A DNA stretch of 64,000 bases from Desulfosarcina widdelii (GCF_009688965.1 NZ_AP021875.1:5642001-5706000), one strand, 5' to 3'. Positions 16,813 to 26,493 are shown, counted from the stretch's first letter. Numbers and translations are program-made. The notes: generated by a model not told the origin, from the sequence alone.

Positions 16813-18219
16813 CACTGCTGTCCAAAATAATCCGGAAATCCGGAATCGCTCTTTGACATTTCAACCGTTTAGTATTTGAAAACCGTCAAATTCAGAATCA
16901 GGTTCCCATTCTCAGTTGATGCTGTCCAAGACCTTTGAAGGGAAGTAGATTTTGGACAGACTCGGGCCTTATCGGAAAAACATCGAAGGGGTGATCAATC
17001 CAGCCCCATAAATCCCGGTAAGTAAACAGATTCCAGCGGAGAAAGGCCACCAGGTTCGACAGCGACCAGCCGAATTTGGCCTTGAAGCTGAGATACTTGA
17101 TCAGCAGCATGGCGATCAATGCTGTCCAAATCTGGATGAACAGCGCATTCTCAGTGGTCCCGACAAAGGTTTTCACTTTCAGATTCTGCTTGAGGGCCTT
17201 GAAAAACAGTTCGATCTGCCAGCGGTCTTTGTAGATGGCCGATATGGTTGTGGCGCCCAAATCCATGTGGTTGGTCAAAAGGATGATCTCCCGATTCTGC
17301 TCCTTGTCCCAGACCACCACCTTACGCAGGAGGTGCGGGCATCTTTTCTGGGCATAGTAGCCGTTGAACCGGATCAGTTCATCGGCAAGAATATTGCGGT
17401 TGTAGGGCACACTGCGTGTCTCGACGACGGTGTAATCGGCGTTGTCCTTTAAGCGGGTAACGAAAAAGATCTGGTTTTCCGTCCAGTAGGCAAACAGCTG
17501 GTAGTCATTGTACCCCCGGTCCATGGCCACGATGGAGTAAGGGGACAGCGGGACCTGGCGGGCGATGGTGACATCGTGCTTCTTACCGTTGGAAATGTAC
17601 GCGTATGTGGGCAGATATCCATCATGATCCAACAGCAGATGGAGTTTCACGGCACCTTTGGTACGGCGAAACTTGGCCCACGGAAACAAGGACAGGCACA
17701 GCGAGATGGTGGAACTGTCCAGCGACAGGAGCTTGTTTTTGAAACGGAAGCGATGTTTGCCCGGCCCCGCCATCTTGCAGGTGTCAAGGGTCTGGTAAAA
17801 CAGGTCGCGGTACAACTGCCAGGGGCGATGGGCATTGGCATAGGATAAGGTGGATTTGTTGGGAGCCTTTTTGACGCCCAAGTGACGGAGTTTTCCCAGG
17901 CAGCAGGACAGCCCGCCGCAGATTTCGCGTAAACTCTTAGCTTGGGCAAGTTGGCAGAAAAGCATGGCTACGAAATGATCCCAGCTGCTGAAGCCTTTGG
18001 CATACCGCTCGGCTTGATGACGATAAACCAGGTTGAAAAATTGTCCGCGATGAAACAAAGCCACCAGTTGACTGAACAGACTTGCCTGTCGTACCATCGG
18101 TCTGCCTCCTTGTTTTGGCTAACGGTTTTTTGTCGCGATTAAACCATGCCTCACAAGGGGGCTTTTTTTCAAGTGCTCAGTGAACTACTTCCGCTTAGAA
18201 CTTATTTTGGACAAGAGTG
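16813..18219 (-). mobile_element. IS4-family insertion sequence, copy 1 (1407 bp)
   Basis: The ends are CACTGCTGTCCAAAATAA at 16813 and, at 18219, the complement of CACTCTTGTCCAAAATAA; these are 18-bp inverted repeats with two mismatches. Both sides are flanked by AAATTGAAC (16804-16812 and 18220-18228), a perfect 9-bp target duplication. A copy of the same length lies at 33784-35190 in the opposite orientation, with an identical protein. Confidence 0.9.
16898..18097 (-). CDS. IS4-family transposase, copy 1
   Basis: This 399-aa DDE transposase has the first catalytic region LLSLDSSTISL, the second as IVAMDRGYND, and the family signature with the catalytic glutamate in RWQIELFFKALKQNL. The N-terminal SLFSQLVALFHRGQF segment is typical of the DUF4372-containing IS4 subgroup. 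An aggaggcag ribosome binding site lies before the start. The frame is intact and identical in protein sequence to the copy at 33906, so this element was recently mobile. Confidence 0.92.
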   Translation of the reverse strand: MVRQASLFSQLVALFHRGQFFNLVYRHQAERYAKGFSSWDHFVAMLFCQLAQAKSLREICGGLSCCLGKLRHLGVKKAPNKSTLSYANAHRPWQLYRDLFYQTLDTCKMAGPGKHRFRFKNKLLSLDSSTISLCLSLFPWAKFRRTKGAVKLHLLLDHDGYLPTYAYISNGKKHDVTIARQVPLSPYSIVAMDRGYNDYQLFAYWTENQIFFVTRLKDNADYTVVETRSVPYNRNILADELIRFNGYYAQKRCPHLLRKVVVWDKEQNREIILLTNHMDLGATTISAIYKDRWQIELFFKALKQNLKVKTFVGTTENALFIQIWTALIAMLLIKYLSFKAKFGWSLSNLVAFLRWNLFTYRDLWGWIDHPFDVFPIRPESVQNLLPFKGLGQHQLRMGT

Positions 18220-18228
18220 AAATTGAAC

Positions 18229-19076
18229 TATACCCATCGCCTGTGAAATTCGTCCGAAGAGAGAGGAGAGAACTAATCTAATACTGAATGCTGTTCATAA
18301 ATTAGAAAAGAGAAAAGAAAAACATATGTGGCCACGACGGTTGGCGGTGGCTGTATTCTGGGTGCCGATGTTTCAAGAGACGCTGATGAACAAGCGTTAA
18401 CGGATGCATATCAGACCTACAAGAATGAAGCCCGGAATTTAAATCCGGCCATTCACCTGAGACCGTGAATATGGATGGCTGGAAAGCTACCCGAAAGGCC
18501 TGGAAATCGCTTTTCCCAGCGGTGGTTATCATTTGTTGTTTTTTACATGTGTTCATCAAAATTCGTGACCGTGCCAAAAAGAAATACCGGGATATCTACG
18601 AGAATGTCGTCGCCTCCAAACTATGGGATTGTTACCGTGCCAAAAGCAAGGGATCGTTTGGTCAAAGAATAAGAAGACTGATCGAATGGTGCGAAAGCAA
18701 CGATGCACCATCCGTAATCATCGGCCCCTTAACGAAACTACGGAAAAACATTGCTTCCTACCGGGTGGCCCATGACCATCCGAAAGCCCATCGAACCAGT
18801 AATATGGTCGATCGGTTAATGCAACGGATGGATCGCCACCTGTATAGTACCCAATATTTTCATGGATCAGCGGATTCAGCCCAGTTGAGTATTCGAGGTT
18901 GGACTCTGATCAACAACTTTGCTCCGTTCAATCCTCGAACCGCAAATGTCTTCAATGGATTGAAAAGCCCGGCTGAACGGTTAAACCAATTCAGATATCA
19001 CGATAACTGGCTGCAAAATTTGTACGTTTCGGCTTCTTTGGGTGGGTACCGGAGCCCTCCCCAAAATCCGATATAA
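18229..19076 (+). pseudogene. Decayed transposase remnant (unclassified family)
   Basis: One frame from about 18330 reads ATTVGGGCILGADVSRDADE and then LNPAIHLRP. A shift near 18462 moves the apparent coding to the frame starting MNMDGWKATRKAW, which continues for 200 codons to 19076 (RIRRLIEWC, LINNFAPFNPRT, HDNWLQNLYVSASLGG). The aromatic-rich C-terminus and the DGWKATRKAW segment look like a DDE transposase tail. I cannot name the family. IS4 copy 1 lies immediately upstream (target duplication 18220-18228) and may have cut its 5' part. No other gene is visible in this stretch. Confidence 0.5.
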
Positions 19077-19111
19077 TCAGAATAAAAATTATATCTCGAA
19101 TTAGGTGCTAT

Positions 19112-19765
19112 ATGGAAATTAAAATACTTGGAATCTCGGGCAGCCCGGTAGCAGATGGAAATGCTGAGGTATTTTTAAACAATATCCTTGATTTTGCGGA
19201 AAAGTATGACGTGCCGTTCGATGTGCGAACGGAGGCTGTTTATCTATCAACGTATGAAGTTGAAGATTGTATCCATTGCAACTTCTGCCTTACTAAGCAA
19301 ATACCGGGAAAATACTGTTCGATTAATGATGAGATGCAGGAAATTTACGAAAAAGTTGCACATGCGGATATCATTTTATTGTTAAGTCCTGTTTATTTCA
19401 TGCGCACCAGCGGCAGGATGGCCGCTTTTATTGACAGGCTAAGGGTCTTTATTTTCGGAAATATTACGGGCGGAATGCTGAAAAACAAAATAGGAGTGAG
19501 CGCAGCGGTTGCCTGGTTGAGGAACGGCGGATTTGAAACAACACACATGTCGCATCATTTTGCATTTCTGACCCTTGAAATGATACCGGCCAGCGCGCAC
19601 AACTGCATCAGCCCCATGGGAGCCTCTGCTTATTCGAGTCCTGATGGAACCGGAATGTTCGATAAAAAAATACGGCTGGGAGTTGAGCATGATACGGCCG
19701 GGCTGGAATCCGGGAGAATGATTATGAAGCGCGCCATTGAACTTTCCTGCTTGGTTAAAAAATAA
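19112..19765 (+). CDS. NAD(P)H-dependent FMN reductase / flavodoxin-fold protein
   Basis: This 217-aa flavodoxin-like protein has the phosphate loop GISGSPVADGNAEVFL at residues 7-22, a cysteine cluster CIHCNFC after VED (as in iron-sulfur flavoproteins and related reductases), and LLSPVYFMRTSGRMAAFIDR, the flavin-binding core of the NADPH-dependent FMN reductase family. It could pass electrons from NAD(P)H to a flavin or to an oxidoreductase in the cluster. The start ATG 19112 has a weak upstream site (taggtg). The next SDR gene follows 52 bp after the stop, so they are probably co-transcribed. Confidence 0.8.
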   Translation: MEIKILGISGSPVADGNAEVFLNNILDFAEKYDVPFDVRTEAVYLSTYEVEDCIHCNFCLTKQIPGKYCSINDEMQEIYEKVAHADIILLLSPVYFMRTSGRMAAFIDRLRVFIFGNITGGMLKNKIGVSAAVAWLRNGGFETTHMSHHFAFLTLEMIPASAHNCISPMGASAYSSPDGTGMFDKKIRLGVEHDTAGLESGRMIMKRAIELSCLVKK

Positions 19766-19817
19766 GATAAGAAATAGGAAAGAAAAGTCTGGAAAGCAAC
19801 TGAAAGAGAGATGGGGA

Positions 19818-20609
19818 ATGGAATTAAATTTAGCAGGGAAGGTCGCCGTAATTACGGGAGGTTCTTCAGGTATCGGTAGAGAGATAAGCCTCAGCTTTGC
19901 AACGGAGGGCGTACACATCGCAATTATAGCCAATGATCAACATAAGGGCGATAAAGTAGTAACTGAATGTAGAAACCGGGGTGTTGACGCTGTTTTTATT
20001 GGGTGTGACGTATCTGACGAAAGCAGTTTGCAAGCCGCGGTTAACGATGCAATATTGGAAAAGTTCGGAAAAATCGATATCTTGATTAACAGCGCAGCTC
20101 CATATGTCAGGACAGGAGGTCAAATTAATACTATTCTTGAACAAAAACCTGAGATTTCAGAAAGGTTCATTGATGTAATATTGAAAGGGGCCATCCACTC
20201 TACGCGTACAGTGCTACCATTCATGATGAGTCAATCTTGGGGCAGAATTATTTACATTGGATCGGATGTCGGAAGGACCGGGGATAGCCATCAACCGGTA
20301 TATGCCGCTTCCAAGGCTGGGGTTGTAGGACTCATGAAATCGATTGCACAATTTGCGGGACCCCATAATATCATGGTTAATTGTGTAAGTCCGGCCCTTA
20401 CCCTGACTGAGGAGGATGAGGAGCTTCTTGTAAAAAATTATGGATGGGGAACGGAAGAAGGAAAGAAAAAGCTGACCGGAGCTTATCCCACCCGAAAACT
20501 GGCTGTTGCCGAAGACATTGCCAACATGGTGGTTTTTCTCTGCTCGGATCGTGCTTCCGACCTGACCGGTCAAGTTATCAGCGTTAACGGCGGATTCTGT
20601 ATGATGTGA
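19818..20609 (+). CDS. SDR family oxidoreductase
   Basis: A 263-aa short-chain dehydrogenase with TGGSSGIG near residues 14-21, an NSAA segment in place of NNAG, Ser in IYIGSDVG, and YAASK giving the Tyr/Lys pair. The C-terminal LTGQVISVNGG is typical. I use ATG 19818 (agagatgggga upstream); the longer in-frame start at 19737 would overlap the flavoprotein gene. Given the neighbours (dienoyl-CoA hydratase, amidohydrolases, hydroxyacyl-CoA dehydrogenase) it probably oxidises a hydroxylated alicyclic or acyl-CoA intermediate; the exact substrate is unknown. Confidence 0.8.
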   Translation: MELNLAGKVAVITGGSSGIGREISLSFATEGVHIAIIANDQHKGDKVVTECRNRGVDAVFIGCDVSDESSLQAAVNDAILEKFGKIDILINSAAPYVRTGGQINTILEQKPEISERFIDVILKGAIHSTRTVLPFMMSQSWGRIIYIGSDVGRTGDSHQPVYAASKAGVVGLMKSIAQFAGPHNIMVNCVSPALTLTEEDEELLVKNYGWGTEEGKKKLTGAYPTRKLAVAEDIANMVVFLCSDRASDLTGQVISVNGGFCMM

Positions 20610-20619
20610 TAAGGGGGGG

Positions 20620-21477
20620 ATGATGATTATAGACGCTCACACACATATCATGCCCCAACGCAGGCTTAATGGGCTATCTTATTGGCTTGGAAAGGTATTT
20701 GCTGATCACCCCATGGCCGGCCAGTGTTTTACAGAGGATACGATTGTTGAGGATCTATCTCGTAAAGGTACTGATTACATATTTAATTACGTTTTTTCGT
20801 TAAGAGAAAGCGAAACAGAGGAGTTAAATCTCTTCAATAAGTATTTGAGCGAAAAGTTTGCTTCCGTTATTCCCTTTGGTTGCATACATGCTGAAAATAG
20901 GAATATACAAGCGATCATTGATTTATGCATTAAAACATTTGGCTTTAGGGGATTCAAACTGCATCCATACGTTCAGGGATTTTCTCCTGATGATGAAAGG
21001 TTATTTCCAGCGTATGAAAGAATGGAGGAGCTCGGTGTGATGGTGAATATTCACACCGGATTCGATGAGTATTATCCCCAAAAGGAAAAAACCATTACCC
21101 TTTCCATGATCGAAGGTCTGATCTGCAGATTTCCCTCACTTGATTTCATTTTATCCCATATGTTTTACCCGAGACTGGATGAAGCCGTATACTTGGTGGA
21201 AAATTTTAATAACGTGATTTTGGATACGACCAATGTATTTTCCGCAATTATCCAGGATGAAGAAAAAGGTTTAACGATGGATAAGGAAAGGGAACTCCTT
21301 TCAGGAGCTTTGAAAAAATGGAGCCAACGGATGGTGTTCGGTACTGATTATCCTGCAGGAATGAGCACCCTTGACGGTATTTACAGAGATCTATGTGCAT
21401 TCGGTTTAAGCAAGAATGTGAAACAGGATATATTGTGCAGTACGGCCGAAAACCTTGTCAAAGGAAAAAACGTTTGA
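20620..21477 (+). CDS. Amidohydrolase family 2 protein
   Basis: A 285-aa TIM-barrel metal-dependent hydrolase. DAHTH at residues 5-9 gives the first metal histidines, FKLHPYVQ and VNIHTG follow, and VFGTDYPAG holds the barrel aspartate. The family includes decarboxylases and C-C or lactone hydrolases of aromatic acids (ACMSD and gamma-resorcylate decarboxylase types). It starts 10 bp after the SDR stop with aagggggg as ribosome binding site, so it is in the same operon. A second, divergent member lies at 22335, with the dienoyl-CoA hydratase between them. Ring or CoA-ester hydrolysis is a plausible but unproven role. Confidence 0.8.
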   Translation: MMIIDAHTHIMPQRRLNGLSYWLGKVFADHPMAGQCFTEDTIVEDLSRKGTDYIFNYVFSLRESETEELNLFNKYLSEKFASVIPFGCIHAENRNIQAIIDLCIKTFGFRGFKLHPYVQGFSPDDERLFPAYERMEELGVMVNIHTGFDEYYPQKEKTITLSMIEGLICRFPSLDFILSHMFYPRLDEAVYLVENFNNVILDTTNVFSAIIQDEEKGLTMDKERELLSGALKKWSQRMVFGTDYPAGMSTLDGIYRDLCAFGLSKNVKQDILCSTAENLVKGKNV

Positions 21478-21566
21478 CAAGGAATAATGCAATCTGAACA
21501 AAAAAGGCAAAGATGTTGGCTTGAATAATCGGCATATTATAAAAAGCTGGACAAAGGAGAGTAAAT

Positions 21567-22331
21567 ATGGATCATCAGTATATACGGGCAGGCCTGGATG
21601 ACGGAATCGCTACAATCATACTTCACCGCAAACCACTAAATGTCCTAAATATTGCCATGATGGAAGAGATAAATGTGGCTTTGAAAGCGTTCATGGAAAG
21701 TAAGGTCAAACTCTTAGTTTTCAGGGCGGAGGGAAAGGCCTTCAGCGCCGGTGTGGAAGTCTCGGAGCATATGGGGGGGCAGGCTGAAAGGATGATTGAG
21801 GTTTTCCATGGCATGTTTCGGCTCATGGATAAGCTGAGTGTGCCATCTATTGCCGTTATAAACGGTATGGCTTTGGGTGGCGGGTGCGAGTTGGCGATTT
21901 ATTGCGATATGGCCATTGCTTCTGAAAAGGCCACGATTGGTCAACCCGAAATTCAAGTCGGCGTCTTTCCGCCTATTGCCGCTCTGGTTATGCCGCATAT
22001 CATGGGCAGGAAAAAGGCAATGGAGTTGTTGCTGTCAGGTGATATTATATCTGCGCGGGAGGCAATGGAACTGGGGCTGATAAACAAAGTTGTGGATCAT
22101 AAAGAGCTGGAAGCTGAAGCTGCGGCCTTTATAAAGAAATTTGCGAAAAACAGCGGTATCGTTCTCAAATTTACCCGCTCAGCACTTATGGAAAGAACCA
22201 TCGAAAAACAAGGGAAAGATTTGGTATCCATCGAAGATATATATTTCAACAAACTAATGAAAACCCACGACGCAAATGAGGGCCTCCGGGCTTTCATCGA
22301 CAAAAGAAAGCCGAAGTGGGAAGACAAATAA
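21567..22331 (+). CDS. dch: Cyclohexa-1,5-diene-1-carbonyl-CoA hydratase (Dch/BzdW-like)
   Basis: This 254-aa crotonase has features I associate with dienoyl-CoA hydratases of the benzoyl-CoA pathway. The N-terminal KPLNVLNIAMMEEIN replaces the usual RPxxxNAL, and FSAGVEVSEHMG with MIEVFHGMFRLMDKL follows. The GGGCELAIYCD glutamate and QPEIQVGVFPP are present. The enzyme adds water to the conjugated dienoyl-CoA made by benzoyl-CoA reductase, giving 6-hydroxycyclohex-1-enecarbonyl-CoA, the substrate of Had (2870). An aaggag ribosome binding site precedes ATG 21567. It is separated from bcrCB-had-oah by 16 kb of accessory genes and mobile elements, an unusual arrangement. Confidence 0.72.
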   Translation: MDHQYIRAGLDDGIATIILHRKPLNVLNIAMMEEINVALKAFMESKVKLLVFRAEGKAFSAGVEVSEHMGGQAERMIEVFHGMFRLMDKLSVPSIAVINGMALGGGCELAIYCDMAIASEKATIGQPEIQVGVFPPIAALVMPHIMGRKKAMELLLSGDIISAREAMELGLINKVVDHKELEAEAAAFIKKFAKNSGIVLKFTRSALMERTIEKQGKDLVSIEDIYFNKLMKTHDANEGLRAFIDKRKPKWEDK

Positions 22332-22334
22332 AAA

Positions 22335-23231
22335 ATGATGATTTATGACGCTCACATTCATTTTCTCTTTAAATGCGCTTCCTCTAAACTGAAATGTAAA
22401 TTCGCATACCTAAATGAAATAGGTGTCGGGGGTTTTGATGCTTTGATCATTCCCGAATATCCTGCCGTACTAAAGACCGTTCGTCACATGGTCCCTGAAA
22501 TCTATCATAAGGAGGTGGATCTGGAAATCCTTCACAGACAGAAGGACAGTATCCATATATTAAAAAAAGAAAAGGGTACTGCGATCGTACCATTTCTAGA
22601 TGCCCGGTATATTGAAACGGATATTGAGAGAAAGTTCAGGATGTATCATGAACAGGGTTTCAGGGGGCTGAAGTTGCTATATGTCCCGGAAGAAGACAAG
22701 GTGTCGAAATTCGGCGGTATGGAAAATGCCTTCGGAAGATCCCTTGCCCAATCGGAAAAGGTCACCTCAATGCTTGTCGATTGCGCCTCTTATTATGGTA
22801 TGCCGGTTTTAATGCATGTTGATTTAAGACGGTATGCTGAATTCACTGAGAACCTGCTGAAAAACCATCCTCGAACTAGTTTTAATATCGCCCATTTTGG
22901 TTTTTCCAGGAGGAAAATCGCTCCATTGCTGGATCGGTATCCGAATTGCTACACCGATATGGCTTCGCTGGTGCCTTATATCAAAAAACAACCATCGGCA
23001 TACCTGGATTTTGTAAAACACTACCGGGAGCGGATTCTCTACGGCAGCGATGGTTTAATCGGCCGTCCTGAAATCATTCTAAAGACATCAAGATTTGTTA
23101 TCGGCTGGTTGAATGGCATGGGAATATCTGGAAAAATATTTTATGAAAATTATATGGATTACCATAAAAAGAACACTGAACCATATCCAGTTGCGGCTCG
23201 CTCACCATTAAAGGGGAAAAAGTCCAATTAA
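22335..23231 (+). CDS. Amidohydrolase family 2 protein, second copy
   Basis: A 298-aa member of the amidohydrolase-2 superfamily. DAHIHF at residues 5-10 has the metal-binding HxH, with further metal candidates in LMHVDL and NIAHFGF, and LYGSDGLIG carries the C-terminal aspartate. It is only distantly similar to the protein at 20620, so it is not a recent duplicate. It starts 4 bp after the dienoyl-CoA hydratase stop, indicating tight coupling. It might act on a carboxylated or ring-opened intermediate; no function is assigned. Confidence 0.78.
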   Translation: MMIYDAHIHFLFKCASSKLKCKFAYLNEIGVGGFDALIIPEYPAVLKTVRHMVPEIYHKEVDLEILHRQKDSIHILKKEKGTAIVPFLDARYIETDIERKFRMYHEQGFRGLKLLYVPEEDKVSKFGGMENAFGRSLAQSEKVTSMLVDCASYYGMPVLMHVDLRRYAEFTENLLKNHPRTSFNIAHFGFSRRKIAPLLDRYPNCYTDMASLVPYIKKQPSAYLDFVKHYRERILYGSDGLIGRPEIILKTSRFVIGWLNGMGISGKIFYENYMDYHKKNTEPYPVAARSPLKGKKSN

Positions 23232-23268
23232 GTCATTTGATGAACAGGATAGTGATATGTGAAAAGGA

Positions 23269-23877
23269 ATGGGTATGAATGATCCAGGAAATGAAAAACC
23301 GGCGCTTTTAATTATCGACATGGTTAAAGATACATTTAAGGAAGCTGGAAAGCTTCCCATAACCCCGTTGGCAGAACGGCTCATCTATCCTATTAACCGA
23401 CTTATCGGTGGCTTCCGGGTAAATAACTGGCCCATTGTTTTTTCCACGGATGCATTCAATGAAGATGATTTTATTTTTAAGGCGAAAATGAAGCCCCATT
23501 CGTTGGCAGGAACAAAAGGGGCGGAAGTGATTGATGAATTGGATCGTAAGGAAGATGATCTTTGGTTGCCAAAGCCGCGGTTTTCCGCTTTTTTTAAAAC
23601 CGGGCTTGAACATTGGCTTCGTGATAGGGAGGTGACACTCTGTGCGGTCACCGGCATTGCAACCAATTTTTGCATATTGACGACCGCTCTTGACGCGGTT
23701 TGCCATGATTTTAAAACTGCTCTTGTAGAAGACTGCACCGCCGCTTCATCGGAAAAAATTCATCGCCGAACATTGGATAACTATCGCAGAAACCCGATAT
23801 ATCCTTTATTAAGAGTAACTGCATCCAAAGAACTGATGCGGGAATTAACCGGGAAAGGCGAGATTGAGTATGGATAA
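23269..23877 (+). CDS. Isochorismatase/nicotinamidase-like cysteine hydrolase
   Basis: This 202-aa protein has all three catalytic positions of the isochorismatase-like hydrolases: Asp in LLIIDMVKD, Lys in PKPRFSAFF, and Cys in GIATNFCILTTALDA with the preceding cis-peptide region. Members hydrolyse amides or vinyl ethers. It follows the amidohydrolase by 37 bp in the same direction, with an aaaagga ribosome binding site before ATG 23269. A link to an N- or O-containing aromatic substrate would be speculation. Confidence 0.8.
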   Translation: MGMNDPGNEKPALLIIDMVKDTFKEAGKLPITPLAERLIYPINRLIGGFRVNNWPIVFSTDAFNEDDFIFKAKMKPHSLAGTKGAEVIDELDRKEDDLWLPKPRFSAFFKTGLEHWLRDREVTLCAVTGIATNFCILTTALDAVCHDFKTALVEDCTAASSEKIHRRTLDNYRRNPIYPLLRVTASKELMRELTGKGEIEYG

Positions 23878-23939
23878 CCTTGTCCCTGACGGGATAAGAT
23901 ATTTTTTAAGGTCATAGCTTATGAAAGGAGTCGGATGTT

Positions 23940-24800
23940 ATGGAGATCAAAAATGTATGTATACTTGGTAGCGGGCTGATGGGAAGCGGAATTGCGCAGG
24001 TTTGCGCACAGGCCGGTTATTCCGTTGCCTTATATGATATTGAACAGCGATTTATTGATAATGGATTGAAAATTATCAATAAAAACTTAACCCGAAATGT
24101 GGAAAAGGGTAAGCTGTCCCAAAGTGAAGTCGATGATATTTTGGGCCGGATTGCTCCGACATTGGAATTAAAAGCTGCCGCCGGCAATGCGGATATCGTC
24201 GTTGAGGTGGTAATTGAAGTTATGGATGTTAAAAAAAAACTGTTTGTCGAACTCGACAACATTGTTCCGGGTCATTGCCTCTTTTTTACCAATACATCCG
24301 GTTTAAGTATCACTGAACTGGCTGCCATGACCCAAAGGCCTGATCGTTTTATCGGTACACATTTCTTTAATCCTGTTCCGGTTATGCGGCTTTTAGAGAT
24401 CATCAAAGGCTACGAAACTTCAGATGAAACCCTAGAAATAGCCATGGAATGGGGCAAAAAGATCGGCAAGGAAGCGATAGTTGTAAACGAGGCTCCCGCT
24501 TTTGCGGTTAACCGCCTGCTATGCGTCATGCTGAATGAAGCGTTTTTTGCACTGGATGAGGGCGTTGCCACCGCTGAGGATATCGATAAGGGTATGAGTC
24601 TGGGTTGCAACCATCCAATCGGACCGTTGGGATTATCCGATCTTATCGGATTGGATACGTTACTCCATATTATGGAAGGGCTCAACAAAGAAATAGGTGA
24701 TAAATACAGGCCGGCACCTCTTCTTAAGAAACTGGTAAGGGCGGGCCGTTTCGGCAGAAAGAGCGGGAAGGGTGTCTATGAGTATTCAAAGAAACAATGA
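23940..24800 (+). CDS. 3-hydroxyacyl-CoA dehydrogenase (3-hydroxybutyryl-CoA dehydrogenase type)
   Basis: A 286-aa single-function dehydrogenase of the Hbd/PaaH type. [11 protein letters not shown] at residues 10-20 binds [15 protein letters not shown] holds the catalytic serine region, and [16 protein letters not shown] has the catalytic histidine. The C-terminal dimerisation domain ends in [10 protein letters not shown]. It oxidises (S)-3-hydroxyacyl-CoA esters to 3-oxoacyl-CoA. An aaaggag ribosome binding site lies 8 bp before ATG 23940. It can serve beta-oxidation of dicarboxylyl-CoA intermediates made after ring opening, alongside the thiolase genes. Confidence 0.88.
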   Translation: MEIKNVCILGSGLMGSGIAQVCAQAGYSVALYDIEQRFIDNGLKIINKNLTRNVEKGKLSQSEVDDILGRIAPTLELKAAAGNADIVVEVVIEVMDVKKKLFVELDNIVPGHCLFFTNTSGLSITELAAMTQRPDRFIGTHFFNPVPVMRLLEIIKGYETSDETLEIAMEWGKKIGKEAIVVNEAPAFAVNRLLCVMLNEAFFALDEGVATAEDIDKGMSLGCNHPIGPLGLSDLIGLDTLLHIMEGLNKEIGDKYRPAPLLKKLVRAGRFGRKSGKGVYEYSKKQ

Positions 24801-24859
24801 AAAATCATGTGTATCCCGTGTATTGATTTCAATACGCTATTTCGTTATGAGGATCGAAA

Positions 24860-26395
24860 ATGAAATGGAGCGTCGGCAAGATTATTAGCAAGTGGGCAAT
24901 GCTGGCCCCTGAGCGTATTGCCCTCATATATGAAGGCACACCCATAACTTACCGTGCTTTGAACCGTGACGTAAACAAGGTTGCGCGTTTTTTCAAGAAC
25001 AAAGGTCTTAAAAAGGGGGATCGCGTTGCGGTTGATCTGTTCAATTGCCCTGAATTTCTGGCCTGTTATTTTGCTGCGGCAAAGCTTGGGCTAATATTTG
25101 TTCCACTGAATTATCGACTTGTGCCGCGCGAACTGGAATACCAGATAAATAGGTGCGGTACGCGTCTACTTGTATTTCATGATAACGTCTTGCAGCACAT
25201 TGAAAAGATCCGCTCTTCAGTATGTGTGGAAGATGATAAATTTATTTTCCTGAAAACCAACAATATTGAGCGCTCTGATTGTCCCGGCTGGGCCAATGAC
25301 TATCACGACTGCATACAGAACCGTTCGGTTGCCGAACCAATACTTGAAGAGCCTGTAGATCTGGATGACCCACTTTTGATTCTTTATACATCCGGTGTTA
25401 CCGGTAATCCAAAAGGGGCGGTAATATCTCATTGCCAAACATATTTTAAAAACTTTCAGATTATTAATTATACGGATATGAGACAGGATGATATGTTTCT
25501 ATTCCAGTCTCCGCTTTGCCATTCAGCAGGCCTTTGCGCAGCAGCCACGCCCTGTTTTTGCCGGGGTGCTACTCTTCTAATGAGGATGAAATTTGATCCC
25601 GTGATTTTTTGCCGGGATATTGAAAAATACAGGGCGACAATAGTGTTCGGATTTACTACGATGTTCAGGTTTATACTTCAGGCGAAGATACTTGATAAAG
25701 TCGGTGTGAGCAGTGTCCGAATGCTGTTCGGCGGGGGTGAAAAAACATCCCTGAACATTCTGAAGGCATTCGAGCGAAAGGGACTCTACCTGCAGAGTGG
25801 ATATGGCCAGACGGAAAATTCCGGCATGGTATTAAGACCACGGGAGTTGCTAAACCGAAAGCCGGATTCATGCGGGCTCCCCAATTTTTTCAGTGAAGTA
25901 TGGGTACAAGGCCGAAATGGGAAGGAACTTCCCCCCGGGGAAGTTGGTGAATTAGTGGCCACAGGCCCGAATGTGATGAGCGGCTACTGGGATGCTCCCG
26001 AGGAGACAGAGAAAGCGATTGTTGACGGGGTGCTTTACACGGGCGATTTGGGATATAAGGATGAAGAGGGTTTCATCTACATTGTCGACCGTGCAAAAGA
26101 TATGTACCGGAGTGGTGCGGAAAACGTCTACCCGGCGGAAGTTGAAAGCGTTTTATCCGATCACCCAAAGATTGAAAAGGTTGCGATTATCGGGGTTGCG
26201 GATGAGACATGGGGGGAGACGGGAAAGGCGTTCATTGTGTGTAATAAAGGTGAAACCATTACAAAGGAAGAAGTTGTCGAGTTTCTTTCCGGGAAGGTTG
26301 CCAAGTACAAAATACCCAGGCATATTGAACATATAGACGCGCTTCCTACAACACTAACCGGGAAAATTATAAAAAAGCGGTTAAAACAAATGTGA
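24860..26395 (+). CDS. AMP-dependent acyl-CoA ligase
   Basis: This 511-aa ANL ligase has YTSGVTGNPKGAVIS near residue 177 (phosphate loop), GYGQTENSG (adenine site), YTGDLGYKDEEGFIYIVDR with the hinge, and TTLTGKIIKKR with the adenylation lysine. It is of the fatty-acyl/aryl-CoA ligase type; the substrate is not defined by sequence. It starts 59 bp after the dehydrogenase and is the last gene of this operon before IS1595 copy A. It is the third acyl-CoA ligase in the window and only distantly similar to the other two. Confidence 0.87.
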   Translation: MKWSVGKIISKWAMLAPERIALIYEGTPITYRALNRDVNKVARFFKNKGLKKGDRVAVDLFNCPEFLACYFAAAKLGLIFVPLNYRLVPRELEYQINRCGTRLLVFHDNVLQHIEKIRSSVCVEDDKFIFLKTNNIERSDCPGWANDYHDCIQNRSVAEPILEEPVDLDDPLLILYTSGVTGNPKGAVISHCQTYFKNFQIINYTDMRQDDMFLFQSPLCHSAGLCAAATPCFCRGATLLMRMKFDPVIFCRDIEKYRATIVFGFTTMFRFILQAKILDKVGVSSVRMLFGGGEKTSLNILKAFERKGLYLQSGYGQTENSGMVLRPRELLNRKPDSCGLPNFFSEVWVQGRNGKELPPGEVGELVATGPNVMSGYWDAPEETEKAIVDGVLYTGDLGYKDEEGFIYIVDRAKDMYRSGAENVYPAEVESVLSDHPKIEKVAIIGVADETWGETGKAFIVCNKGETITKEEVVEFLSGKVAKYKIPRHIEHIDALPTTLTGKIIKKRLKQM

Positions 26396-26493
26396 TTGTG
26401 TGGAGTGCTATGGGAGAATGAGGAATCAACTTATAAAGACCATAGCGGAATGGTCAAGAAATCGAAAAGGCTTGGTTTTTGCATATTCAATTA

